From Bacteroidales bacterium (GTDB taxonomy: Bacteria > Bacteroidota > Bacteroidia > Bacteroidales > Paludibacteraceae), in the NCBI GenBank assembly GCA_015061115.1, contig SUXE01000013.1:62001-126000 (forward strand): a stretch of DNA of 64,000 nt. The letters are read 5' to 3'. Shown here piece by piece: positions 53,486-61,323 of the stretch (position 1 is its first letter; every line of letters begins with the position of its first letter). Position numbers and translations under genes: made by a program. The notes beneath the pieces were generated by a model that was given only the letters and a program-made list of their open reading frames with translations, did not search any database and was not told the DNA's origin.

Positions 53486-53905
53486 ATGATATTTCGATTT
53501 TTAGATGGGATTATAGACTACTGGGTAATGCTCAACTATGTCTTTTACAAATTTTACGCACGAAGAGAAAAAGAGCCTGAAATCCGTGGTTTGATTTATG
53601 CTCCTGGATGGGTTTGGTTTAATTATTTAACTATAGTCAATATTTTGTACCTTATAGGTATTCCATTGTTATTGACATTTCTTAATCATAAAATTATTTG
53701 TTTCGTTTTGCCATATTTTGTTTTGTTTTGTTTTAACTTCGTATTTCTCTACCATAGAAAAAAATGGAAAGAAATCTTCAGCATTATAGATAAGAAAAGA
53801 GATACCGAAGAGGTTAAAAGAAAATATAGAAATACCGTGATATATATTTGGGTTTCTATAGCTTTATTGTTGATCCCTGCTTTGATTTTTGGGAAATGGC
53901 TATAA
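53486..53905 (+). CDS. Small multi-pass membrane protein, candidate immunity protein 1
   Basis: I place the start at the ATG at 53486, two bases after the RHS stop. The 139-residue product has about three or four membrane helices (WFNYLTIVNILYLIGIPLLL, IICFVLPYFVLFCFNFVFLY, YIWVSIALLLIPALIFG) and a basic cytoplasmic loop. It is AT-rich relative to the RHS gene, as is usual for immunity genes. Its position directly after a toxin tip with hydrophobic segments suggests that it protects against that tip. It is not obviously related to the two membrane proteins further downstream. Role inferred from position. Confidence 0.6.
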   Translation: MIFRFLDGIIDYWVMLNYVFYKFYARREKEPEIRGLIYAPGWVWFNYLTIVNILYLIGIPLLLTFLNHKIICFVLPYFVLFCFNFVFLYHRKKWKEIFSIIDKKRDTEEVKRKYRNTVIYIWVSIALLLIPALIFGKWL

Positions 53906-53932
53906 AATATTCCAACAGATCAACAATATATA

Positions 53933-55069
53933 GTAGGCGTGAGGATCTCCACAAACGGAACAGATTCCCTTCTCCATGCCTTCACAGACAGGTTTGGAAA
54001 TCTCGTGATGCTTGTGGACGGCGATAAAAATATAGTTGACAGGCTTGCATACGATCCGTGGGGAGCGAGACGTAATCCTGACGACTGGACAAAGCCCGAC
54101 ACAGCGAGACATCTGTTGCCTCGAGGCTATTCCATGCATGAGCATCTCGATTGTCTGGGACTCATCAACATGAACGCTCGTATCTACGAGCCAGCCACAT
54201 GTAGTTTCCTCAGCCCCGATCCGCTCATTGCCGACGAGAGCAATTGGTTGAACTACAACAGATATTTGTATTGCCTCGGCAATCCAGTGAAGTTTGCAGA
54301 TCCGACGGGAATGCAGATCGTCACTCCATCAGATATGCCTCTCACTGGTCCGACTGGTGTGGTGCCACAGAATGGAGGCGGAGCGTTTGGTGTGGTCAAC
54401 ACATATTGGGAATACGATCCGTCCAATTCGTGTAATCCAGTATGGTTAGTTGTTGAGGGCAGTTACAATGGTGCCAACAACTCAAACGACTATTTTGTGA
54501 ACTATGCGACATCAGGAAACTCCGCTTATGCTGCATCTATTACGGCAGCCCACAAAAATGCGATTGATTGGCAGATTGCGAATGCAGGTGCAAAGGCGAT
54601 GGAGGGAGTGAATGTTGGAAGAAATGCAACTATTGGACCATATTCAGGAAGCTTTAATGAATGGATGGTCGAAACGCCTGAAAATTTCTTTCATGCCAAA
54701 AAGTATAATGGACATAGCATTGTGGATATAGGTTCTATTATTTCAGGCAGTATTGGAATTTCGACGGCATGGACTGAGCAAGTATTAGCTGATGCTAGTG
54801 TGGATCTTCTCAGAAATTGTGGCACCGCAGGCAAAATTATGGGAGGGGCAAGTGTTAGTATGGGAATAGCTGGCACAGTCTTGGGTGTGGTTAGTGGATG
54901 GAAAACAAAAGAGTCTGGTAATCCGAGAGGCTACTTGGATATTGGAGTCGCTTTTGCAGGAGGAGGAACGGCAATAGCTATGACAATTGGAATTATCGGC
55001 ACTGGAGGATGGTTTGTTGTTATTCCTTGTGCTATTTACGGAATTGCTGTCGGTATATATGATTGGTAA
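53933..55069 (+). pseudogene. Displaced RHS tip cassette 2 (no start codon)
   Basis: About 379 codons homologous to the 3' end of the RHS gene from its VGVRISTNG segment onward, then a different tip (about 130 residues, with VSMGIAGTVLGVVSGW and GGGTAIAMTIGIIGTGGWFVVIP as hydrophobic segments). There is no ATG; the frame continues from the stop of the preceding membrane gene, so expression alone is unlikely. The stretch 54098-54421 is identical to 52515-52838. This is best read as a silent cassette that could recombine into the full-length gene. It is followed by its own membrane protein gene. Confidence 0.8.
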
Positions 55070-55088
55070 TTATAAAAAAATTGACAAT

Positions 55089-55496
55089 ATGATTAAAGAT
55101 TTTATAGAAAAAAGTCTGGCGAGTTTTTATAATAAATGCAGGCAGACAAAGGGAACATATGAAGGAACCGATTTTGCACTTAGTGGTCTTTTAACAGTCC
55201 TTATTTTTGCTACATTTTTGCTTAGTCTTTCTTTTTTTGAAGAAATATTTGGATGGCCACTTGCATCTTGGTATAATAACATGTTTCCTACAGCGATTTC
55301 AGCGGCAATGCCTTTTTCTATTATATGCTGCTCTATAATATACTATTGTTTGAAACATTGGAATGTACGAACTAAAGTATGTGAAAAGTATACTTCTGCT
55401 GATAGAAAACCTTTTTTTATTTTTTTGGGGATTTTATCTTTACCATTTCTCATTCTTATAATTTTTTTGTTTTTTTGGGATTTATTACATCTATGA
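55089..55496 (+). CDS. Small membrane protein, candidate immunity protein 2
   Basis: A start at 55089 (MIKDFIEKSLASFYNK) gives 135 residues; an ATG at 55059 overlapping the end of the cassette is also possible. Four hydrophobic segments are visible (LLTVLIFATFLLSLSFF, AAMPFSIICCSIIYYCL, PFFIFLGILSLPFLILIIFLFF). It is related to the protein at 56373-56789: both have a FATFLL-type helix followed by an xxYxNMF motif. It follows tip cassette 2, so it probably protects against that tip. The next cassette's homology begins inside its last codons. Confidence 0.6.
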   Translation: MIKDFIEKSLASFYNKCRQTKGTYEGTDFALSGLLTVLIFATFLLSLSFFEEIFGWPLASWYNNMFPTAISAAMPFSIICCSIIYYCLKHWNVRTKVCEKYTSADRKPFFIFLGILSLPFLILIIFLFFWDLLHL

Positions 55497-56361
55497 TATC
55501 ACTTGTCGTTTCCTCAGCCCCGATCCGCTCATCGCTGACGAGAATAACTGGTTGAACTACAACAGATACTTGTATTGTCTCGGCAATCCGGTGAAGTTTG
55601 CCGATCCGACGGGAATGCAAGTGTTAAATCCCACTTATGATGTGGAGGGTATTTACAAGTATCTCCCTTTGCCGATAAATGTGCCGGAACCAACTTTTGA
55701 TTATATCGTTACCGACAACAGTTGGGAGGAGCAAGCGATGGCAACAGTGAGATTCAACAATGCGATGTATGAGCTCAATAAGGTCATTACTGCAGGTACA
55801 AATAATGCATTGGCATTTATTGATCACGATCGCAATGCCGCTGTTCAAAGAGCTTTAGCGAATGCGGCTATGGCTTCTGCTCAGGCAGATGCGGCGGGAA
55901 AGGCGGCTGGTGATGTAGGAAGAAATGCATTAATTTCAAATAATTGCTATGCAGTTGTTGTTAATGGAAATTATCAGAAACAAAAATTCTCTACATTCGA
56001 CAAAATCAACATGACAGTGACAGGCACAAATGCCGTAATAACAAATGCTGATTTTATGCTTTATTGTGAAGAAATAAAATTGGCTTCGGATTACGGAAGA
56101 ATTGGCAAGGCAATGTCTGTTGGAGGCAAAGCTTTTGGAGTGGTAGGGTCTGTGTTTGGTATGGTTGGTGGATATTTTAATATTTCAGATGGCAATTATA
56201 TACGAGGAGGTTTTGACGTTGCTATGTCTATAGCCTCTTTAGGAGCAACAGGTCTTATGTGGGCAGGCTTAATTTCAAATCCTGCAGGTTGGACAATAAT
56301 AGGAATATCATGTGTATATTCCGTTGCCACATTAGGATATGATATTTACAAATCGCATTAA
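55492..56361 (+). pseudogene. Displaced RHS tip cassette 3 (no start codon)
   Basis: Homology to the RHS core starts at FLSPDPLIADENNW (from about 55510) and continues to FADPTGMQ, followed by a new tip of about 245 residues: a polar and Ala-rich helical part (MASAQADAAGKAAGD), then glycine-rich hydrophobic segments (VGGKAFGVVGSVFGMVGGYF, GATGLMWAGLISNPAGW). The last part is related to the tip of cassette 2. No ATG precedes it, and it is out of frame with the upstream membrane gene. It is followed 11 bases later by a membrane-protein gene. Probably a silent cassette. Confidence 0.75.
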
Positions 56362-56372
56362 TTATATTATGT

Positions 56373-56789
56373 ATGAAAGAGTTTTTGTATAAAAATATAT
56401 CAAACATATACCATTCTTATGTAGAAAAAAATGGCACTATGAGTGGGGCTAGTACGTTATTAAGTATTTTTTTTGGATTTGTTTTCATGGCCACATTTCT
56501 TTTGTTTCTTGTTTATTTAGAAAAAAAATGGGGGTTAAATTGTAATACTTATTACATGAACATGTTTCGTATTGAACTTAGTTGTTTAGAAAGAATTAAT
56601 TTGCTTCCGTGTGCTATTCCTCCATATTTATTTGGGTATTTATGCACATATTTCTTTTTGACTCATAATAAAAGAGAAGAAAAGATATACAACATGTATG
56701 ATATATGTGATAAAAAAATGGGAATTTTATTCTTTTTTCTGTACGCATATATCCCACTCATTTTATTGATTGTATTAATAATCATTTGA
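56373..56789 (+). CDS. Small membrane protein, candidate immunity protein 3
   Basis: A 138-residue protein with about four membrane helices (LLSIFFGFVFMATFLLFLVYL, LLPCAIPPYLFGYLCTYFFL, MGILFFFLYAYIPLILLIVLII). It shares the FxATFLLxLxxxE and xYxxNMF features with candidate 2 (55089-55496), so the two are paralogues matching their related toxin tips. It is markedly AT-rich. It follows tip cassette 3 by 11 bases and is followed by a dispersed repeat and the last cassette remnant. Immunity role inferred from position and from pairing with related tips. Confidence 0.6.
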   Translation: MKEFLYKNISNIYHSYVEKNGTMSGASTLLSIFFGFVFMATFLLFLVYLEKKWGLNCNTYYMNMFRIELSCLERINLLPCAIPPYLFGYLCTYFFLTHNKREEKIYNMYDICDKKMGILFFFLYAYIPLILLIVLIII

Positions 56790-56834
56790 TTCTATATTTT
56801 ATCTTTTATCAAAGTGTGATATTGGATTTTTTCC

Positions 56835-56884
56835 AAAGGGCGAAGCCCTTGCCACACCCCTTACGCGAGCCCGCAAGGGCGAGC
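56835..56884 (+). repeat. Dispersed two-hairpin repeat, copy 5
   Basis: AAGGGC-GAA-GCCCTT hairpin, then GCCACACCCCTTAC, then the GC-GA-GCCC / GGGC-GA-GC hairpin (56865-56884) closed by GCAA. It lies exactly between immunity candidate 3 and the last RHS cassette remnant. Confidence 0.7.
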
Positions 56885-56901
56885 AGAAAATATGAGGAAT
56901 C

Positions 56902-57084
56902 GTCTACGAGCCAGCCACATGCAGCTTCCTAAGTCCGGATCCGCTCATTGCTGACGAGAATAACTGGTTGAACTACAACAAATACTTGTATTGCCTCGGC
57001 AATCCAGTGAAGTTTGCCGATCCGACGGGAATGCAGGTGGATAATTATTACGATGGATACATTAAAAAATTTCGTATAATTTGA
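56902..57084 (+). pseudogene. RHS tip cassette 4, truncated remnant
   Basis: Sixty codons from VYEPATCSFLSPDPLI through NPVKFADPTGMQ to a 17-residue tail and TGA at 57082-57084. It retains the RHS core boundary but has lost its tip. No start codon precedes it, and no immunity gene follows. It marks the 3' end of the cassette series. Confidence 0.75.
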
Positions 57085-57242
57085 TAATTTATTAAATAGC
57101 AATCAATTATACACTTTTTTTGAATTTTATTTAAAATATTGGCATAGTTGGCACAGTTTTTGTAGTTAATATAGTGACGATGTGAATCGGTAATTTGTAG
57201 TTTAGTCCTAATATTAAATCCTTTTATGCTATCTATGATAGT

Positions 57243-57290
57243 AAAAAGCAGGAATTTTAACTTTTTGTTAGAATTTCTGCTTTTTGTTTT
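57243..57290 (+). terminator. Intrinsic terminator at the end of the RHS locus
   Basis: A 19-bp stem with two G-T pairs (57243-57261 with 57267-57285, AAAAAGCAGGAATTTTAAC / GTTAGAATTTCTGCTTTTT), loop of 5 T, T-rich on both strands. Confidence 0.8.
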
Positions 57291-57406
57291 GTCATTTTCT
57301 AAAAAAGATATATTTTTGTGTCGTAAAACATAAAACAAGTCATTTTGACCACTTTTTATGTTCTAATCAAGATCTTCATATCTAAGTTATCATATTTTAG
57401 GTTTAG

Positions 57407-57442
57407 GCAGATCCCCAATTGTTTGGCGGTCTGCTTTTTTTT
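57407..57442 (+). terminator. Second intrinsic terminator before the GPH symporter
   Basis: GCAGA (57407-57411) pairs with TCTGC (57430-57434), with inner CCAA/TTGG pairing, then a run of eight T. It lies about 80 bases before the start at 57521 and 50 before the -7 element, so it does not belong to the symporter transcript. Confidence 0.8.
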
Positions 57443-57493
57443 ATGTCCTCGCCATAATTTAGGTTTTAGCATTCCTCATTTAGCATTTTTTCA

Positions 57494-57501
57494 TACATTT
57501 G
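57494..57501 (+). promoter_or_regulatory. -7 element of the GPH symporter gene
   Basis: TACATTTG matches TAnnTTTG, 19 bases before the ATG at 57521, which leaves a very short leader. Confidence 0.5.
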
Positions 57502-57520
57502 TATCAATAATTATAATAAT

Positions 57521-59137
57521 ATGGAAAACACTAGTTATTGCTCGTTTAAAGAGAAACTCTGTTTCGCACTTGGAGACGCGAGTGCAAACATCGCATGGAG
57601 AGGTGTCGCTGCCTTCCTTACAATCTATTACACCGATGTTTTCGGTCTTACTCCTGCTTCTGTCGGTTTGTTAATGCTTATCTGTCGTTTCAGCGACGGT
57701 GTGAGCGACGTCGCCATGGGTATGATTGGCGACATGACAAAATCCAAATATGGTCATTTCCGTCCTTGGATACTTTGGACAGCCATTCCTCTTGGTGTGA
57801 TTCTTTCTTTATTGTTTACCGCACCAGACTGGAGCTACGAAATGAAACTCGTCTACGCATACACTACTTATATCCTCTTTACTCTGATCTATACTGCCAA
57901 CAATATCCCATATGGTGCCTTGATGGCCGTGATGACTCCTAATGAAAATGAGCGTACATCACTTGGTTCTTTCCGTATGATCGGTGCTTTCACAGGTGGT
58001 ATGCTCGTACAAGGATCGCTTCTTGCGTTAGTGGCATATTTTGGCAACGTCAACCCGACTATCGATTTGGAACAAAAAGCAGAAACAGAATATGTGGTGA
58101 CAGTCTCGTCGCCTGAAAACGTGAAGAATGCAAAAATCAGCACTCAGCATGGTCTGTTCGGTAGCGTCGCTAAATTCCAGATGGAAGGAGACACAGCGGC
58201 TCCAACACTTGGAAAAAGTTTTGAAATGAAAGCTGGTGAGAAATATACTTTCACAATCACTGGCGAAAGCGACCTGACTAAAGATAACATCTCACTTATC
58301 AACCAAAGCACAGGTTACAGCAATAGTATATATATCATGAGTGCAATCCTTGCACTATGTATGTTCCTGACATTCTGGGGAACAAGAGAGCGTGTGGCTC
58401 CAGACGAAAAACAGGAGGATAACCTTTTGCAAGATTTGAAAGACCTTGTTAGAAACAAGCCTTGGTTTATTCTTCTTGTTGTCGGTCTCGGATTCAATAT
58501 CTACAACAATTTGAAAACAGGTATCATCGCCATCTACTTCACCCACTATGTGGGCAACGCGGCACTTGCAGGAATATATTTTATAGCTTTGATGCTTATC
58601 AGTATCGTAGCAGCAATGATCACTCCTTCATTGAGTAAAAAATTCGGTAAAAAGAACGTTTTCATCGGTTCAATGATAGCGACATCCATTGTCAACACTA
58701 TGCTTTACTTCTTCGGTCCAACTCAAATTCTTATGATTTTCGCAGTCGGAATCACATCTGAACTTTTCGCAGCTATCCTCCCTACCCTGTTCTTTGGAAT
58801 GCTTGGAGACGCTGCCGACTACGGAGAAAAGATGTTTGGACGCCGTGCCACTGGACTTGTTTACTCAGCCGGAAGTTTTGCGACAAAATTCGGTGGTGGT
58901 ATCGCAGGTGCAATCATCGGTGCTGTGCTTGGAATGTACGGTTATGACGGACAAGATTCATCAGCAGTCCAGAATGCCGTGCCTGGAATCATCAACCTTA
59001 TGAGTTGGATCCCTGCAGTGATCTGCTTGGCATTCACATTCGTGATGTCTTTCTATCCGATCACCTCCGTCGCAGAAACAACTGCTCCAATAATTAAAGA
59101 CGAATCAAAAGACTTAACCATAAACGATGAAAATTAA
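57521..59137 (+). CDS. GPH-family sugar:cation symporter (MFS) with an inserted extracytoplasmic domain
   Basis: A 538-residue inner-membrane carrier of the glycoside-pentoside-hexuronide family. Family marks are the N-terminal KLCFALGDASANIAW, DGVSDVAMGMIGD, KYGHFRPWI and TPNENERTSLGSFRMIG segments. Between membrane helices 5 and 6 there is an extra beta-rich domain of about 85 residues (from about TIDLEQKAETEYV to LINQSTGYSNS), with a KAGEKYTFTITGE strand. The substrate cannot be read, but a glycoside or uronide is likely. It overlaps the next gene by 11 bases, so transport and the M28 lipoprotein are coupled. Confidence 0.85.
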   Translation: MENTSYCSFKEKLCFALGDASANIAWRGVAAFLTIYYTDVFGLTPASVGLLMLICRFSDGVSDVAMGMIGDMTKSKYGHFRPWILWTAIPLGVILSLLFTAPDWSYEMKLVYAYTTYILFTLIYTANNIPYGALMAVMTPNENERTSLGSFRMIGAFTGGMLVQGSLLALVAYFGNVNPTIDLEQKAETEYVVTVSSPENVKNAKISTQHGLFGSVAKFQMEGDTAAPTLGKSFEMKAGEKYTFTITGESDLTKDNISLINQSTGYSNSIYIMSAILALCMFLTFWGTRERVAPDEKQEDNLLQDLKDLVRNKPWFILLVVGLGFNIYNNLKTGIIAIYFTHYVGNAALAGIYFIALMLISIVAAMITPSLSKKFGKKNVFIGSMIATSIVNTMLYFFGPTQILMIFAVGITSELFAAILPTLFFGMLGDAADYGEKMFGRRATGLVYSAGSFATKFGGGIAGAIIGAVLGMYGYDGQDSSAVQNAVPGIINLMSWIPAVICLAFTFVMSFYPITSVAETTAPIIKDESKDLTINDEN

Positions 59138-60122
59138 TAAATTCATAATTGTGGCAACCCTAGCATTAGGGTTGCCTTCTTGTTTCTCACAAGAGAAAAA
59201 AGCGGAGAATACGCCAAAAGTTTCAGCTAAGAAGGAAATAAAGGTTGATTTCAATGCCGACAGTGCATACAGCTACATTGCCAAACAATGTGAATTTGGT
59301 CCACGTGTTCTGGAAAGCAAAGCTCATGATAATTGCGTCGACTACCTGACAAGTGAATTGCGTCGACATGGTGCTGATATTGTGGAAGTGCAGAAATGCG
59401 ACGTGGTGGATTGGGAAAAGAAGACACGTAAAGCTGAGAATATTATTGCTCATTTCAATCCGTCGGCAAAAAAGAGAGTTATTCTTTTCTCTCATTGGGA
59501 TTCTCGCCCATGGGCGGATCAAGATGGCAATGAGAAGACGCGAAGAACTCCTATCGACGGTGCGAACGACGGTGCAAGTGGTGTCGGAGTGATTTTGGAG
59601 ATCGCACGTCAGTATAAAAATTCTGATATTAAAATAGGTCTCGACGTGGTGTTCTTCGACGCTGAAGACTTGGGTGAACCGACATTCATCACAGGAGGCA
59701 GAGGAAACAACGACTCTTGGTGTCTTGGTTCACAATACTGGGCACAGAATTATAAAGCCGACTCCATCGCCAAACCAAAATTCGGTATACTTCTCGACAT
59801 GGTGGGCGATGCAAACGCAAAATTCCATATCGACCTTACTTCTGGAAGATTGGCAAGTATAGCAGTGACCAAGATTTGGCAGACAGCCAAAAATCTAGGC
59901 TATGACAATATCTTTGAGATGCGTGAGAGCGGTTCAATCATAGATGATCACGTATACGTAAACCAATATGCGAATATTCCGACTGTGGATATCATCGATT
60001 TCACCGCATATAGAGGATTCCCCGACACTTGGCATACACATCAGGATGTGATTGACAATATCAGCAAAAGCACTCTGAAAGCTGTAGGAGAAACGTTAAT
60101 GACTGTTTTGGCTAAAGAATAA
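59127..60122 (+). CDS. M28-family lipoprotein, glutaminyl-peptide cyclotransferase-like
   Basis: A lipoprotein (lipobox LPSC, cysteine at residue 19) of 331 residues with an M28/QC domain. Zinc-site marks are FSHWDSRP, DGANDGASGVG, FFDAEDLGE and WHTHQDV. Bacteroidota homologues are either aminopeptidases or glutaminyl cyclases that turn N-terminal glutamine into pyroglutamate; in this group, cyclase activity is common because signal-peptide cleavage often leaves Gln at the new N-terminus. Several secreted proteins in this window end their signal peptide with AQ, in keeping with that. The 11-base overlap with the GPH symporter implies translational coupling. Terminator at 60128-60157. Confidence 0.85.
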   Translation: MKINKFIIVATLALGLPSCFSQEKKAENTPKVSAKKEIKVDFNADSAYSYIAKQCEFGPRVLESKAHDNCVDYLTSELRRHGADIVEVQKCDVVDWEKKTRKAENIIAHFNPSAKKRVILFSHWDSRPWADQDGNEKTRRTPIDGANDGASGVGVILEIARQYKNSDIKIGLDVVFFDAEDLGEPTFITGGRGNNDSWCLGSQYWAQNYKADSIAKPKFGILLDMVGDANAKFHIDLTSGRLASIAVTKIWQTAKNLGYDNIFEMRESGSIIDDHVYVNQYANIPTVDIIDFTAYRGFPDTWHTHQDVIDNISKSTLKAVGETLMTVLAKE

Positions 60123-60127
60123 TTATT

Positions 60128-60157
60128 AGGGCAGGGAAATCCCTGCCCTACATTTTT
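60128..60157 (+). terminator. Intrinsic terminator after the M28 gene
   Basis: A 10-bp perfect stem (AGGGCAGGGA at 60128-60137 with TCCCTGCCCT at 60140-60149), 2-base loop, then ACATTTTTTG. It lies between convergent genes. Confidence 0.9.
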
Positions 60158-60199
60158 TGCTTACATTATCTGTCAAACAAAAGAAGGAAATAATTTTGT

Positions 60200-61318
60200 T
60201 TAATTAGAACTACTGTATATAGATGGTAAATCATGAAACTTAGGATGCTTTTCCATGTATTCCATATTTACTGAGTCTATATATTCTGGCGACACAAAGA
60301 AATTCGATATTTTCTCATTTTTCGAAATCATATCTTTGAATATAAGATTATCAACGATTACTCCTGCATGAAAACCATCTATAAAATTATAATCCTCTCC
60401 TCCTATTTTTGTTGCATCTGTATAATCAAATAAAAATTGTGTCTCTCCATCAAAACAAAAAAGAAGTTTATCATATATTTGAGAAACATACTGATAATTA
60501 CCATCTTTTTTCATTGCTTCGTTTGTCTTATGGGCAAAAGGAGGAAGGAAACCCACAACCATAATTCCTCGTTTCTTACATTCTTTTAGAAAAGAATCAA
60601 TGTGGTTTACCGCAGACATATCAACATCATTACACGTTTGAAATCTTTTACTATGTGTTTTTATGCGTTCCATTGTATTCTCGAAGTTATAATCCTGAGA
60701 ATCCTTAATATTATTCATAATCCTACCATAATAATAAAATCCCGTATCTGTAAATCCATCTTCCTTCATTCTTGCCAACAAACCAATATTATTGTTTGCT
60801 GAAAATCGATTGAAGTCAATTTTTCCCATTATCAAATCTTCATAAAAGCCCAAACTACTTTTTAATACTGTATTTCCATTTAGTTTTGGTTTTTTATATA
60901 TAGCTTTTGGAGATTTATCAGATTTTGAATTAAAGAAAAACTGATTAATATCAATTATTATTAAATTTGGATTGTATGTAAGATTTTTGACAAATTCAAG
61001 AAAATCTTGAGAGTTTTGTGCTGCGCCACCTGCATTATAAAACGAATATTTTTTATTAAAGATATTTTCTTCTATCTGCATGCTTCTACTTGTCCCTAGC
61101 ACAACGATATCAGATTTTAGTTTTTCTGTCATGAAATATTTATATTCCCTATCATAATAGCTGTACGCCAATCCCCACAATTGATCTTTTTCCAGTCTGT
61201 GAATATAAGAATCAAAAGGATTCAACTCACCAACCATATATAGACAATATATAGGTAAAGGCAATAAAACAAGTAAAGGAAGAATCAGGATAAAAATATA
61301 TAACAAAAACTTCTTCAT
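60200..61318 (-). CDS. SGNH-hydrolase-like partner of the MBOAT protein
   Basis: A 372-residue protein with an N-terminal membrane anchor (LLYIFILILPLLVLLPLPIYC). VVLGTSRSMQI (serine at 77) resembles SGNH block I, and IDGFHAGV near residue 325 supplies a DxxH-type aspartate-histidine pair. This is the arrangement of AlgJ/AlgX-like or DltD-like partners of MBOAT acyltransferases, which act on the outer face of the inner membrane. It starts 5 bases after the MBOAT stop, so the two are coupled. Whether it is an acyltransferase, an esterase or only a carrier cannot be decided here. It is the last gene of the FkbH-ACP-MBOAT operon. Confidence 0.75.
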   Translation of the reverse strand: MKKFLLYIFILILPLLVLLPLPIYCLYMVGELNPFDSYIHRLEKDQLWGLAYSYYDREYKYFMTEKLKSDIVVLGTSRSMQIEENIFNKKYSFYNAGGAAQNSQDFLEFVKNLTYNPNLIIIDINQFFFNSKSDKSPKAIYKKPKLNGNTVLKSSLGFYEDLIMGKIDFNRFSANNNIGLLARMKEDGFTDTGFYYYGRIMNNIKDSQDYNFENTMERIKTHSKRFQTCNDVDMSAVNHIDSFLKECKKRGIMVVGFLPPFAHKTNEAMKKDGNYQYVSQIYDKLLFCFDGETQFLFDYTDATKIGGEDYNFIDGFHAGVIVDNLIFKDMISKNEKISNFFVSPEYIDSVNMEYMEKHPKFHDLPSIYSSSN

Positions 61319-61323
61319 TGCGA

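Larger units (their letters stand above)
57085..57493. other. Intergenic region with two terminators and no gene
   Basis: About 410 bases, AT-rich, without a gene I can support. It holds two terminator hairpins (57243-57290 and 57407-57442) and no recognisable member of the dispersed repeat families. Confidence 0.6.

Noticed and set aside
28402..56884. CRISPR array formed by the repeated GCGAGCC motifs
   Set aside because: Copies are kilobases apart, in both orientations, with no regular spacers and no cas genes.
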